Shown piece by piece: positions 1 through 8,644 of a stretch of DNA of 64,000 bases. The stretch's first letter is position 1. Every line of letters starts with the position of its first letter. Below the pieces are notes generated by a model that saw only the letters and a list, made by a program, of their open reading frames with translations, searched no databases and was not told the origin of the DNA. The stretch is from the NCBI RefSeq assembly GCF_000373625.1, contig NZ_KB891999.1, forward strand, positions 165,739-229,738. Reading direction: 5' to 3'. The translations under genes and the position numbers were made by a program. This stretch comes from Streptomyces sp. LaPpAH-108 (GTDB lineage: Bacteria > Actinomycetota > Actinomycetes > Streptomycetales > Streptomycetaceae).

Positions 1-398
1 TCACCCAGCGACTCCAGATGCTGGATGTTCACCGTGGAAACCACATCGATCCCGGCCGCCAGCAGCTCCTCCACGTCCTGCCACCGCTTGGCATTCCGCG
101 AGCCGGGCACATTGGTGTGGGCCAGTTCGTCCACGAGGGCGACGGCAGGAGCCCGGCGCAGCACGGCGTCGACATCCATCTCGGTGAAGAGAGCGCCCCG
201 GTACTCCAGTTCGTTGCGCGGCACCTGTTCCAGGCCGTGCAGCATCACCTCGGTGCGCGGCCGGTGGTGGTGCTCCACGAAGGCGACCACGCAGTCGGTG
301 CCCCGCTCGATGCGGCGGTGCGCCTCCGACAGCATCGCGTACGTCTTGCCGACGCCGGGTGCGGCGCCGAGGTAGATCCGAAGCCTGCCGCGTCCCAT
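1..398 (-). CDS. kdpD: KdpD sensor kinase, N-terminal part (runs off the window)
   Basis: This is the first ~132 residues of the K+ sensor histidine kinase that partners KdpE. The visible part is the cytoplasmic KdpD/Usp-type ATP-binding domain, with a Walker A motif GAAPGVGKTY near residue 10 and a Walker B-like VALVDELAHTN. The ATG lies one base after the kdpE stop, so the two are translationally coupled. The membrane segments and kinase core are beyond position 1. kdpE precedes kdpD here, whereas D before E is the more usual order. Identity is clear; completeness cannot be judged. Confidence 0.96.
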   Translation of the reverse strand, partial: MGRGRLRIYLGAAPGVGKTYAMLSEAHRRIERGTDCVVAFVEHHHRPRTEVMLHGLEQVPRNELEYRGALFTEMDVDAVLRRAPAVALVDELAHTNVPGSRNAKRWQDVEELLAAGIDVVSTVNIQHLESLG

Positions 399-399
399 G

Positions 400-1083
400 T
401 CATCCTTCGAAGCGGTAGCCCATGCCGGGCTCGGTGATCAGATAGCGGGGGTGCGAGGGGTCCGTCTCCAGTTTGCGGCGCAACTGGGCCATGTAGACGC
501 GCAAGTAGTTGGTCTTGTCGCTCCGCGAGACCCCCCAGACCTCCTGGAGGAGGTGCTTCTGTGTGATCAGCCGGCCCGGGCTGGTCACCAGGATCTCCAG
601 CAGGTGCCACTCGGTCGGCGTCAGCCGCACGTCCCGCCCGTCCCGGACGACCCTCTTGGCGAGCAGATCGATGCTGAAGACGTCTGTCTCGACCCGGGCG
701 GCCTCCGGCACCAGCGGCAGGTCCTCGGTACGGCGGACCGCCGCCCGCAGCCGGGCCAGCAGTTCGTCCATGCTGAACGGCTTGGTGATGTAGTCGTCGG
801 CGCCCGCGTCCAGCGCGGCCACTTTCTCCTCGGACGCCTGCCGGGCGGACAGGACCAGGACCGGTACGCGGGTCCAGCCACGCAGCGCCCTGATCACGTC
901 GACGCCGTCCATGTCGGGCAGTCCGAGGTCGAGCAGTACGACGTCCGGTCGGCATGCGGCGGCGAGCCGCAGGGCGGTGACACCGTCCGGGGCGGCGTCC
1001 ACGCCGTATCGACGTGCCTGGAGGTTGATGACGAGGGCTCGTACGAGCTGGGGGTCGTCCTCCACCACGAGCACCCGGGTCAT
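400..1083 (-). CDS. kdpE: KdpE response regulator (OmpR/PhoB family)
   Basis: A 227-aa transcription factor expected to activate kdp operon expression at low K+ or high osmolarity. The receiver domain (1-~115) has the acidic pair D9/D10 and the phospho-acceptor D52 in VVLLDLGLPDMDG. The C-terminal half is a winged-helix Trans_reg_C domain ending in the typical GMGYRFEG. I chose the ATG at 1083 because the protein then begins MTRVLVVEDD; an AAAGG ribosome site lies ~11 bases upstream. An in-frame start at 1137 would add 18 atypical residues. It is separated from kdpC by 131 bp and so may have its own promoter; kdpD follows immediately. Confidence 0.96.
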   Translation of the reverse strand: MTRVLVVEDDPQLVRALVINLQARRYGVDAAPDGVTALRLAAACRPDVVLLDLGLPDMDGVDVIRALRGWTRVPVLVLSARQASEEKVAALDAGADDYITKPFSMDELLARLRAAVRRTEDLPLVPEAARVETDVFSIDLLAKRVVRDGRDVRLTPTEWHLLEILVTSPGRLITQKHLLQEVWGVSRSDKTNYLRVYMAQLRRKLETDPSHPRYLITEPGMGYRFEG

Positions 1084-1214
1084 GAGTGTGTGCCCTTTCT
1101 GTCGTACGCCGGGCCGGCTGGGCCGAGCAGGGGACAACCGGTTTCACGATCAAGGGAGTTGACGGCTCGGGAGGTCACCCGGCCGCCAACTCCCGCTCGT
1201 GTGGCGTAGGCCCG

Positions 1215-1883
1215 TCAGTGCTTGGCCACAAGCTCCTTGAGCGCGATGTTGAGTTCGAGGACGTTCACGCGGGGCTCTCCGATGAAGCCGAGGGTGCGGC
1301 CCTCGGTGTGGTCCTCGACCAGCCTCGCCACCTGGGTGACGGAGACGTCGTTCTGCGCCGCGACCCGGTGGACCTGGAGTTCGGCGTAGGCCGGGGAGAT
1401 CGCCGGGTCCAGGCCGGAGCCGGAGGAGGTGACGGCGTCGGCGGGCACCTGGGAGGGCCTGACGGTGTAGCCGGGCACCGAGTTGTCCTTGACGACCGCG
1501 GCCTTGGCGTCCTTCACCTGCTGGACGAGGTCCTTGTTGTCGGCGGCGAGGTTGGTCGCGCCCGAAAGGATCAGCTTGTACTGGGTGTTGACGCTGTTGC
1601 TGCCGAGCCCGTCGGCCGGACGGCCCTGGAACCACCGCAGGTCCGGGTCCGCGGTTTCCTGGCCCTTCTTCAGCGGGAGGTCGTAGGACTGCCCGATCAG
1701 GGACGAGCCGACGACCTTGCCGTCCGCCTTGATCTCGGAGCCGTTCGCGTTGCCGTGGAAGGCGGCCTGGGCGATGCCGGTGACGACCAGCGGGTAGACG
1801 ATGCCCGTCACCACGGTCAGCACGAGCAGCGCCCGCAGGCCCGCCCACAGCAACCGGGCGGTGTTGGTTACGGAGTTGTTCAT
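1215..1883 (-). CDS. kdpC: KdpC subunit of the K+-transporting ATPase
   Basis: A 222-aa single-span membrane subunit of the KdpFABC pump. The N-terminus has one hydrophobic helix (about residues 12-35), followed by an extracytoplasmic domain with the conserved segments RPSQVPADAVTSSGSGLDP and QVARLVEDHTEGRTLGFIGEPRVNVLELN, typical of KdpC. The length is usual for the family. It starts five bases after the kdpB stop, fitting one kdpABC transcript on the minus strand. KdpC is known to stabilise ATP binding by KdpB. Confidence 0.97.
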   Translation of the reverse strand: MNNSVTNTARLLWAGLRALLVLTVVTGIVYPLVVTGIAQAAFHGNANGSEIKADGKVVGSSLIGQSYDLPLKKGQETADPDLRWFQGRPADGLGSNSVNTQYKLILSGATNLAADNKDLVQQVKDAKAAVVKDNSVPGYTVRPSQVPADAVTSSGSGLDPAISPAYAELQVHRVAAQNDVSVTQVARLVEDHTEGRTLGFIGEPRVNVLELNIALKELVAKH

Positions 1884-1888
1884 GGCGA

Positions 1889-4021
1889 TCAGCCGATTCC
1901 GGGGATGAGGGAGAGGAGCAGGTCGATGATCTTGATGCCGATGAAGGGCGCGATCAGGCCGCCGACGCCGTAGATCCCGAGGTTGCGGCGGAGCATCCGG
2001 TCCGCGCTCATCGGCCGGTAGCGCACGCCCTTCAGGGACAGCGGCACCAGCGCGATGATGATCAGCGCGTTGAAGATGACGGCCGACAGGATCGCGGAGT
2101 CGGGCGAGGCCAGGTGCATGATGTTCAGCCTGTCCAGGCCGGGATAGACCGCCGCGAACAGCGCGGGGATGATCGCGAAGTACTTCGCGACGTCGTTGGC
2201 GATGGAGAACGTCGTCAACGCGCCCCGGGTGATGAGGAGTTGCTTGCCGATCTCGACGATCTCGATGAGCTTGGTCGGGTTGGAGTCGAGGTCGACCATG
2301 TTGCCGGCCTCCTTGGCGGCCGACGTACCGGTGTTCATCGCCACGCCGACGTCCGCCTGGGCCAGCGCGGGCGCGTCGTTGGTGCCGTCGCCGGTCATCG
2401 CGACGAGCTTGCCGCCCGCCTGCTCCCGCTTGATGAGGGCCATCTTGTCCTCGGGGGTGGCCTCGGCGAGGAAGTCGTCGACGCCCGCCTCCTCGGCGAT
2501 CGCCTTGGCGGTCAGCGGGTTGTCACCCGTGATCATGACGGTCTTGATGCCCATCCGGCGCAGTTCCGCGAACCGCTCCCGCATGCCGTCCTTGACCACG
2601 TCCTTGAGGTGGATGACGCCCAGGACGCGGGCGCCTCTGTCGTCGTGGACGGCGACGAGCAGCGGGGTGCCGCCCGCCTGCGAGATGGCGGTCACGAGGG
2701 TGTCCGCGTCCTCGGTGACCGTGCCGCCCTGCTCCCGTACCCAGGCGATGACCGAACCGGCGGCGCCCTTGCGGACCTTCCTGCCGTCGACGTCGACACC
2801 CGACATCCGGGTCTGCGCGGTGAACGCGATCCACTCGGCGCCCGCCAGCTCGCCCTGGTGCCGCTCACGCAGCCCGTACGTCTCCTTCGCCAGGACGACG
2901 ACGGATCGGCCCTCGGGCGTCTCGTCGGCCAGCGACGACAGCTGGGCGGCGTCCGCCACCTCGGCCTCCGTCGTACCGGACACCGGCACGAACTCGGACG
3001 CCCGGCGGTTGCCGAGGGTGATGGTGCCGGTCTTGTCGAGCAGCAGGGTGGAGACGTCACCGGCGGCCTCGACCGCGCGGCCCGACATGGCCAGCACATT
3101 GCGCTGCACCAGGCGGTCCATGCCCGCGATGCCGATCGCGGAGAGCAGCGCGCCGATCGTGGTCGGGATGAGGCAGACCAGGAGGGCGACCAGCACGATC
3201 ATCGTCAGATGGGTGCCCGCGTAACCGGCGAAGGGCGGCAGGGTGGCGCAGGCCAGCAGGAAGACGATGGTCAGCGAGGCGAGCAGGATGTTCAGCGCGA
3301 TCTCGTTGGGCGTCTTCTGCCGGGCCGCGCCCTCGACCAGGCTGATCATCCGGTCGATGAAGGTCTCGCCCGGCTTCGTCGTGATCTTGATGACGATCCG
3401 GTCGGACAGCACCTTCGTCCCGCCCGTGACGGCGCAGCGGTCGCCGCCCGACTCCCGGATGACCGGGGCCGACTCGCCCGTGATCGCGGACTCGTCGACC
3501 GAGGCGACGCCCTCGATGACGTCACCGTCGCCGGGGATGATGTCGCCCGCCTCGCAGACCACCAGGTCACCGATCCGCAGCCCGGTGCCGGGCACCCGCT
3601 CCTCGGTGGCACCGGTCAGCCGCCGGGCGACCGTGTCGGTCTTGGCCTTGCGCAGGGTGTCGGCCTGGGCCTTGCCGCGGCCCTCGGCGACCGCCTCCGC
3701 CAGGTTGGCGAAGAGCACGGTCAGCCACAGCCAGGCGCTGATGGTCCAGCCGAACCAGTCGCCCGGGTCCTTGAAGGAGAAGACGGTGGTCAGGACCGAG
3801 CCGATCCACACCACGAACATCACGGGCGACTTGACCATCACCCGCGGGTCCAGCTTGCGGCAGGCGTCCGGCAGGGACCTGATCAGCGCCTTGGGGTCGA
3901 AGAGGCCCGCGCCGACCCGGCCTTCGGCGGGCTTGTGCCCGGTGGGGACGTCGCTGTGCGGCGCCCGGGTGGGAGTGGCTGTGGACATCGTGTCCTCTTG
4001 CTTGTCCATACGAGTGGTCAT
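1889..4021 (-). CDS. kdpB: KdpB, P-type ATPase subunit of the K+ pump
   Basis: A 710-aa energising subunit of the high-affinity K+ pump in the cytoplasmic membrane. It has the P-type ATPase features: the actuator loop TGESAPVIRE, the phosphorylation motif DKTGTIT, the nucleotide-domain MTGDGTNDAPALA hinge and membrane helices around them. The ATG at 4021 overlaps the kdpA stop (ATGA), so translation is coupled. Another ATG 11 codons downstream (MSTATPTRAP) is possible. The first ~60 residues are a poorly conserved cytoplasmic extension. Confidence 0.97.
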   Translation of the reverse strand: MTTRMDKQEDTMSTATPTRAPHSDVPTGHKPAEGRVGAGLFDPKALIRSLPDACRKLDPRVMVKSPVMFVVWIGSVLTTVFSFKDPGDWFGWTISAWLWLTVLFANLAEAVAEGRGKAQADTLRKAKTDTVARRLTGATEERVPGTGLRIGDLVVCEAGDIIPGDGDVIEGVASVDESAITGESAPVIRESGGDRCAVTGGTKVLSDRIVIKITTKPGETFIDRMISLVEGAARQKTPNEIALNILLASLTIVFLLACATLPPFAGYAGTHLTMIVLVALLVCLIPTTIGALLSAIGIAGMDRLVQRNVLAMSGRAVEAAGDVSTLLLDKTGTITLGNRRASEFVPVSGTTEAEVADAAQLSSLADETPEGRSVVVLAKETYGLRERHQGELAGAEWIAFTAQTRMSGVDVDGRKVRKGAAGSVIAWVREQGGTVTEDADTLVTAISQAGGTPLLVAVHDDRGARVLGVIHLKDVVKDGMRERFAELRRMGIKTVMITGDNPLTAKAIAEEAGVDDFLAEATPEDKMALIKREQAGGKLVAMTGDGTNDAPALAQADVGVAMNTGTSAAKEAGNMVDLDSNPTKLIEIVEIGKQLLITRGALTTFSIANDVAKYFAIIPALFAAVYPGLDRLNIMHLASPDSAILSAVIFNALIIIALVPLSLKGVRYRPMSADRMLRRNLGIYGVGGLIAPFIGIKIIDLLLSLIPGIG

Positions 4022-5685
4022 GACGCCAGCCCTTCGGCGAGCGGACCCAGCGCCAGGGCCGGGAAGTAGGTCAGCCCGGTGATGATCAGGATCGCGCCCA
4101 CCAGCAGGCCGGTGAACAGCGGTTTCTCGGTGCGCAGGGTGCCCGCGGTCTCCGGCACCGGCTGCTGCCCGGCGAGCGATCCGGCCAGCGCGAGCACGAA
4201 CACCATCGGCAGGAACCGGCCGAACAGCATCGCGAGTCCGGTCATGGTGTTGAACCAGTCGGTGTTCGCGTTCAGCCCGGCGAAGGCGGAGCCGTTGTTG
4301 TTCGCCGCCGAGGTGAAGGCGTACAGCACCTCGGAGAAGCCGTGCGCCCCGGGGTTGAGCATCGAGTGCGGAGGGGTCGGCAGTGCCATGGAGGCCGCCG
4401 AGAAGACCAGCACCAGGGCGGGGGTGACCAGGATGTAGCAGGCGGCGAGCTTCATCTCGCGCGCGCCGATCTTCTTGCCCAGGTACTCGGGGGTGCGGCC
4501 GACCATCAGACCGGCGATGAACACCGCGATGATCGCCATGATCAGCATGCCGTAGAGGCCGGACCCGGTGCCGCCGGGCGCGATCTCGCCCAGCATCATG
4601 CCGAGCATCGTGATGCCGCCGCCGAGGCCGGTGAAGGAGGAGTGGAACGAGTCCACCGCGCCGGTCGAGGTGAGCGTGGTCGCCACGGCGAAGATCGACG
4701 AACCGCCGACGCCGAAGCGGACCTCCTTGCCCTCCATCGCGCCGCCTGCCGCCTGGAGCGCCGGGCCGTGGTGGGCGAACTCGGTCCACATCATCAAAGC
4801 GGTGAAGCCGAGCCAGATGGCGCCCATGGTGGCGAGGATCGCGTACCCCTGCCGCACCGAGCCGACCAGCACGCCGAAGGTACGGGTCAGCGAGAACGGG
4901 ATCACCAGGATCAGGAAGATCTCGAAGAGATTGGTGAAGGGCGTCGGATTCTCGAAGGGGTGGGCGGAGTTGGCGTTGAAGTAGCCGCCGCCGTTGGTGC
5001 CCAGCTCCTTGATGGCCTCCTGCGAGGCGACCGCGCCGCCGTTCCACTGCTGGGTGGTGCCGCCCATGAACTGGCCGACCTCATGGATGCCGGAGAAGTT
5101 CTGGAGGGCGCCGCAGGCGACCAGGACCACCGCGGCCACGACGGCGACCGGCACCAGGATCCGCACCGTCCCGCGGACCAGGTCGGCCCAGAAGTTGCCG
5201 AGTTCACCGGTACGGGAGCGGGCGAAGCCGCGTACGAGGGCGATGGCGACGGCCATGCCCACGGCGGCGGAGACGAAGTTCTGCACGGCCAGACCGGCGG
5301 TCTGCACGACGTGCCCCATGGTCTGCTCGCCGTAGTACGACTGCCAGTTCGTGTTCGTCACGAAGGAGACGGCCGTGTTGAACGACTGCGCCGGGCCGAC
5401 CGAGGAGAAGCCGAGCGAGCCGGGCAGGATGCCCTGGAGCCGCTGCAGCAGGTAGAGGAAGAGGACACCGGCGACCGAGAAGGCGAGGACCGCGCGCAGA
5501 TAGGCGGGCCAGCGCATCTCGGTGCCGGGGTCGGCGCCGATGCCCTTGTAGATCCACTTCTCGACGCGCCAGTGCTTGTCGGCGGCGTAGACCTTGGCCA
5601 TGTAGGTGCCGAAGGGGACGTATGCGAGCGCCAGCGCGCCTATGAGGGCGACGAGCTGGAGCACGGCGGCGGTTACGGAACCCAT
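4018..5685 (-). CDS. kdpA: KdpA, K+-channel-like subunit of the K+ pump
   Basis: A 555-aa polytopic membrane protein that selects and translocates K+ in KdpFABC. It contains the family's pore loops, including GTNGGGYFNANSAHPFENP and the AANNNGSAFAG segment, and about ten membrane helices. Length is standard. The ATG at 5685 follows the kdpF stop by seven bases. The 3' end overlaps kdpB by four bases. Family membership is unambiguous. Confidence 0.97.
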   Translation of the reverse strand: MGSVTAAVLQLVALIGALALAYVPFGTYMAKVYAADKHWRVEKWIYKGIGADPGTEMRWPAYLRAVLAFSVAGVLFLYLLQRLQGILPGSLGFSSVGPAQSFNTAVSFVTNTNWQSYYGEQTMGHVVQTAGLAVQNFVSAAVGMAVAIALVRGFARSRTGELGNFWADLVRGTVRILVPVAVVAAVVLVACGALQNFSGIHEVGQFMGGTTQQWNGGAVASQEAIKELGTNGGGYFNANSAHPFENPTPFTNLFEIFLILVIPFSLTRTFGVLVGSVRQGYAILATMGAIWLGFTALMMWTEFAHHGPALQAAGGAMEGKEVRFGVGGSSIFAVATTLTSTGAVDSFHSSFTGLGGGITMLGMMLGEIAPGGTGSGLYGMLIMAIIAVFIAGLMVGRTPEYLGKKIGAREMKLAACYILVTPALVLVFSAASMALPTPPHSMLNPGAHGFSEVLYAFTSAANNNGSAFAGLNANTDWFNTMTGLAMLFGRFLPMVFVLALAGSLAGQQPVPETAGTLRTEKPLFTGLLVGAILIITGLTYFPALALGPLAEGLAS

Positions 5686-5692
5686 GGGTGTC

Positions 5693-5782
5693 TCAGAACC
5701 TCTCCGGGAAGATCAGGGCGAGGACGAGATAACCCAGCAGGGCGACGGCCACGACGAGGCCGACGATGTTCTCGGCGGTCAC
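5693..5782 (-). CDS. kdpF: KdpF, small stabilising subunit
   Basis: A 29-aa single-helix peptide beginning with GTG: VTAENIVGLVVAVALLGYLV, then LALIFPERF. This is the typical KdpF size and sequence pattern, with a hydrophobic helix ending in the family hallmark FPERF. It sits directly upstream of kdpA (7-bp gap), and its GTG overlaps the stop of the preceding small ORF as GTGA. KdpF is known to stabilise the KdpABC complex. Confidence 0.93.
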   Translation of the reverse strand: MTAENIVGLVVAVALLGYLVLALIFPERF

Positions 5783-5862
5783 AGCTTGGTCACCCCCTTG
5801 GCGACAAGGGCCACCAGTGCGAAACCCGCGAGCACGGTGACGACGAAGGCCAGATCGGCCAT
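5779..5862 (-). CDS. 27-aa membrane peptide preceding kdpF
   Basis: A very short ORF (MADLAFVVTVLAGFALVALV, then AKGVTKL) preceded by a good AGGAG site ten bases upstream. It is one membrane helix with a basic C-terminus. It ends in a four-base overlap with kdpF, so it is the first gene of the kdp operon. I do not recognise a named family. Its placement suggests an accessory helix of the pump or a translational primer for kdpF. A hairpin (GACGCTT arms, 5896-5902 with 5909-5915) lies in its leader. Confidence 0.75.
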   Translation of the reverse strand: MADLAFVVTVLAGFALVALVAKGVTKL

Positions 5863-5938
5863 CGCGAACTCCTGGAGTGAGGTTCGAGTGAAACGGACGC
5901 TTCGAGGAAAGCGTCTTTCTGACCGGTTTCAGCCCCCG

Positions 5939-5988
5939 TTGACGCCTCTCTTACGGCGGCCCGCGCGCCCTTGACGGGACTCTTACGG
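5939..5988. promoter_or_regulatory. Direct repeat upstream of the kdp operon, candidate KdpE site
   Basis: Two copies of TTGACG-N3-CTCTTACGG lie at 5939-5956 and 5971-5988. They are in direct orientation and 32 bp apart, about three helical turns. OmpR/PhoB-family regulators bind direct repeats, and the first kdp gene starts 77 bp downstream on the minus strand. The second copy contains CCTTGACGGG, also found before the kimA-like gene. Function is inferred. Confidence 0.5.
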
Positions 5989-6037
5989 ATCTGCCCCGCA
6001 CCGGTGAGCAGGCCACGGTCACCGGCGGTGGTCCGGT

Positions 6038-7876
6038 TCACAACCGGAAACGCAGTCGGCAGATCACCGCGTCCGACTCACGCCGCACGGCATGCGCGAC
6101 CACGGCTCCCCGCTGGTTCCGCAGCAGCCGCTGCCACAGCCGCTCCGGCTCGGCCTCCGGGATCAGCACGGTCACCCGGGTGGCCGGCTCAGCCGCGGCC
6201 ACCTCGCGGACGTACGCGGCGATGGGACGCCCGAGCGTGCGCCGCTCGCACACCAGCCGGACCAGGGGCACCCCGGGATCCCACTCGGCCCAGGCGCGCT
6301 CCAGCGCGTGCAGGGCGGCGCGGTCCTCCCCGTCCGGGTGGCACACGGTCACCGCGCGGACGCCGTCGCCGAGGGAAGCGGCCACTGTGAGCGCCTCCGC
6401 CGTCAGCCGGGACAGGGACGAGACGGGGACGATCACCAGGGAGCGCTCGCGGTGCGGTCTCGCGGGTATGCGGCCCAGACCGAGCCGCTCGCCGATACGG
6501 CCGTAGGCGCGGTGCACGGCCTCGAAGGCGATCACCAGCAGCGGCAAGGCGATCACGATCAGCCAGGCGCCCTCCTCGAACCTGCTCACCGTGACGACGA
6601 CGGCCGCCACACCGGTGAGCAGTGCGCCGAAACCGTTGAGCAGGGCCTTGCCGCGCCGACCGGGGCCCCGCTCCTGCCGCCAGTGCCGGACCATGCCGAC
6701 CTGCGCGACGGTGAAGCCGACGAAGACGCCGATCGCGAACATCGGCACGAGGGTGTTGGTGTCGCCGCCGGAGAAGACCAGCAGCGCGGCCGAGACGACC
6801 GCCAGCGCCAGCACACCGTGCCGGTGCACCTGGCGGTCCGCCTTCAGGGCGAAGACGTGCGGGACGTAGTGGTCCCGGGCGAGCAGCTTCAGCAGCACCG
6901 GCAGCCCGCCGAAGGACGTGTTCGCGGACAGGGCGAGCAGGATCATCGTCGCGAACTGGATCGCGTAGAAGGCCCAGTTGTGGCCGAGCGAGGCGTCCGC
7001 GAGCTGGGCGAGGACGGTGACGCCTTCGACCGGCTGGAGGTGAAAGCGGCCGATCAGCACCGACAGGCCGATCAGCATGACACCGAGGACGGCACCCAGG
7101 GCGACCTCCGCGCGCTGGGCCCGCTCGACGCGCGGCACCCGGAAGGAGGGCACGGCGTTCGCGATGGCCTCGACACCGGTCAGCGCGGCGCATCCGGAGG
7201 CGAATGCCTTCAGCAGGAGCAGGGCGCCCACGGAGGTGGCGTTGTCGGCGAGCACGGAGGCGTGACCGGCCGCGGCTGCCGTGCTCACCGGGTGGGAGCG
7301 GAACAGGCCGACGGCGATGAGCACGAGGACCGAGCCGACGAACACGGCCGTCGGCACGATGAACGCCTTCGCCGACTCCACGATCCCCCGCAGATTGACG
7401 CCGGTGACCAGGGCGAGCACCGCCAGGCACAGCCACAGCCGGTCGTCGTGGAGGGCGGGGAAGGCGGAGGTCAGGGCCGCCACACCGGCCGTGACGGCGA
7501 CGGCGACGTTGAGCACGTAGTCCAGCACCAGGGAGGCCGCCGCCACCAGGCTGGTGCGCGCGCCGAGGTGGGTCCGCGCGACGGCGTAGGAGCCGCCGCC
7601 GTCCGGGAAGGCCGCGATGACCTGCCGGTACGAGGCGACGAGCACCGCCAGCAGCGCGGCGATCGCGAGGGTGACGGGCAGGGTGAAGCCGAGTCCGTGG
7701 GCTCCGGCGGCGGCCAGGACGAGGACGATCGCCTCGGGCCCGTAGGCCACCGACGCCATCGCGTCCAGGGACAGCGCGGCAAGGCCCGTGACGGCGGTCA
7801 GCCGGTGGCGCTCGCCGGTATCGGGCGGTTCCTCACCGGCGGGTACGGCATCCGGTTCTCTGGTCAGGACGGACAT
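6038..7876 (-). CDS. KimA-type APC-superfamily K+ importer
   Basis: A 612-aa membrane protein with ~12 helices (about 35-450) and a C-terminal cytoplasmic domain from about 455, as in Bacillus subtilis KimA, a high-affinity K+/H+ importer. Shared segments from memory of KimA include SxDAxxSVAYG near the N-terminus, YRQVIAAFPDGGGSYAV, TSAFPALHD, LKAFxSGCxALTGVEAI and the AIGVFVGFTVAQ stretch. The ATG at 7876 has an AAGGAG site 12 bases upstream. Position beside kdp supports a K+ role. The generic alternative is an amino-acid permease, which I consider less likely. Confidence 0.8.
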   Translation of the reverse strand: MSVLTREPDAVPAGEEPPDTGERHRLTAVTGLAALSLDAMASVAYGPEAIVLVLAAAGAHGLGFTLPVTLAIAALLAVLVASYRQVIAAFPDGGGSYAVARTHLGARTSLVAAASLVLDYVLNVAVAVTAGVAALTSAFPALHDDRLWLCLAVLALVTGVNLRGIVESAKAFIVPTAVFVGSVLVLIAVGLFRSHPVSTAAAAGHASVLADNATSVGALLLLKAFASGCAALTGVEAIANAVPSFRVPRVERAQRAEVALGAVLGVMLIGLSVLIGRFHLQPVEGVTVLAQLADASLGHNWAFYAIQFATMILLALSANTSFGGLPVLLKLLARDHYVPHVFALKADRQVHRHGVLALAVVSAALLVFSGGDTNTLVPMFAIGVFVGFTVAQVGMVRHWRQERGPGRRGKALLNGFGALLTGVAAVVVTVSRFEEGAWLIVIALPLLVIAFEAVHRAYGRIGERLGLGRIPARPHRERSLVIVPVSSLSRLTAEALTVAASLGDGVRAVTVCHPDGEDRAALHALERAWAEWDPGVPLVRLVCERRTLGRPIAAYVREVAAAEPATRVTVLIPEAEPERLWQRLLRNQRGAVVAHAVRRESDAVICRLRFRL

Positions 7877-8002
7877 GGGCGCGTGCTCCTTCTTCCCTCG
7901 GCCGCGCACGAGGGCTGAAGTGCGCGCGGCTGCACCCAGGTTCTGTCCCTTTCTGAGCGTGTTCGACGGCTCCTTGCGGCATCTTCGCGCTGAAGTGACC
8001 GA

Positions 8003-8063
8003 CCTTGACGGGGCCTTGACGGGCGGTGATCCGGTCGGAGCAGAGATCCGTCTGAGATCCGTC
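8003..8063. promoter_or_regulatory. Paired 11-bp-spaced direct repeats upstream of the kimA-like gene
   Basis: CCTTGACGGG occurs at 8003-8012 and 8014-8023, and GAGATCCGTC at 8043-8052 and 8054-8063. Each pair is exactly 11 bp apart, the spacing typical of OmpR/PhoB-type operators. The region lies between kimA (minus) and a divergent membrane-protein gene. The first motif also occurs before kdp, so KdpE control is a reasonable hypothesis. Confidence 0.45.
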
Positions 8064-8116
8064 AGGACCGCATCAGGGGAGGTCGAACGGGGTCTTGCGG
8101 TCATTACCGTCGAGTC

Positions 8117-8641
8117 ATGGACGGATCCGGTGAGGCGGCGGGTGAGGCGGCGAACGATGTCGAATGGCGGCGGGAGCTGCGTGTCTCCGTCCGCTGTGCC
8201 GCCGTACTGCTCGTTCTCCTGCTGCTGGTCGACTGGGGCTCCGGGCAGCTCGCTCCGTGGCGCTGCGCGCTGTGGCTCTTTCTGGCCGGGCTGCTCTTCG
8301 CCCTGCTGTATCCCGCCCGGGTGTCCGCGGGCGGGAACTGGCTGGCGTCGCGCGGACCGGTGCGCGAGCGCCGGGTGCGCACGGACCTGCTGGTGTCGGT
8401 CCGCTGTCTGGACGGCGTCTCCCAGCGGCTTCTGCTGCGGGACGCGCTGGGCGGTCGCGTCGAGATCGACCCCGATGTCCTGGTGCGCAACCCCTGCTTG
8501 TGGTCGTGCCTCGAGGAGGGCGCGCGGAAGGCCGAGGCCGACGGCTCGCTGCTGTGCGGTGCGACCGCTCTGCGGCGCATCGCGGTGCGGGTGGAGCGGG
8601 AGACCGCGCACGCCGTGTTCAGGGTCTCCGGCCTGGAGTGA
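8117..8641 (+). CDS. Membrane protein of unknown function
   Basis: A 174-aa protein with a short hydrophilic N-terminus, two adjacent membrane helices (about residues 28-45 and 49-67) and a basic cytoplasmic domain of about 100 residues rich in Arg and Glu. I recognise no named domain. It is divergent from the kimA-like gene and may share its regulatory region. The downstream DNA is a decayed sensor gene, so it stands alone. Codon use is normal for the region. Confidence 0.7.
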   Translation: MDGSGEAAGEAANDVEWRRELRVSVRCAAVLLVLLLLVDWGSGQLAPWRCALWLFLAGLLFALLYPARVSAGGNWLASRGPVRERRVRTDLLVSVRCLDGVSQRLLLRDALGGRVEIDPDVLVRNPCLWSCLEEGARKAEADGSLLCGATALRRIAVRVERETAHAVFRVSGLE

Positions 8642-8644
8642 GCG

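Noticed and set aside
27..437. Plus-strand frames over the kdpD start
   Set aside because: Shadows of kdpD; the minus frame has Walker motifs and couples to kdpE.
2114..4069. Long open frames antisense to kdpB and kdpA (also 4342-5880)
   Set aside because: Frames complementary to real GC-rich codons stay open by base composition; they encode His/Asp/Gly/Arg-rich sequence with no domain and no ribosome site, while the opposite strand has clear Kdp motifs.
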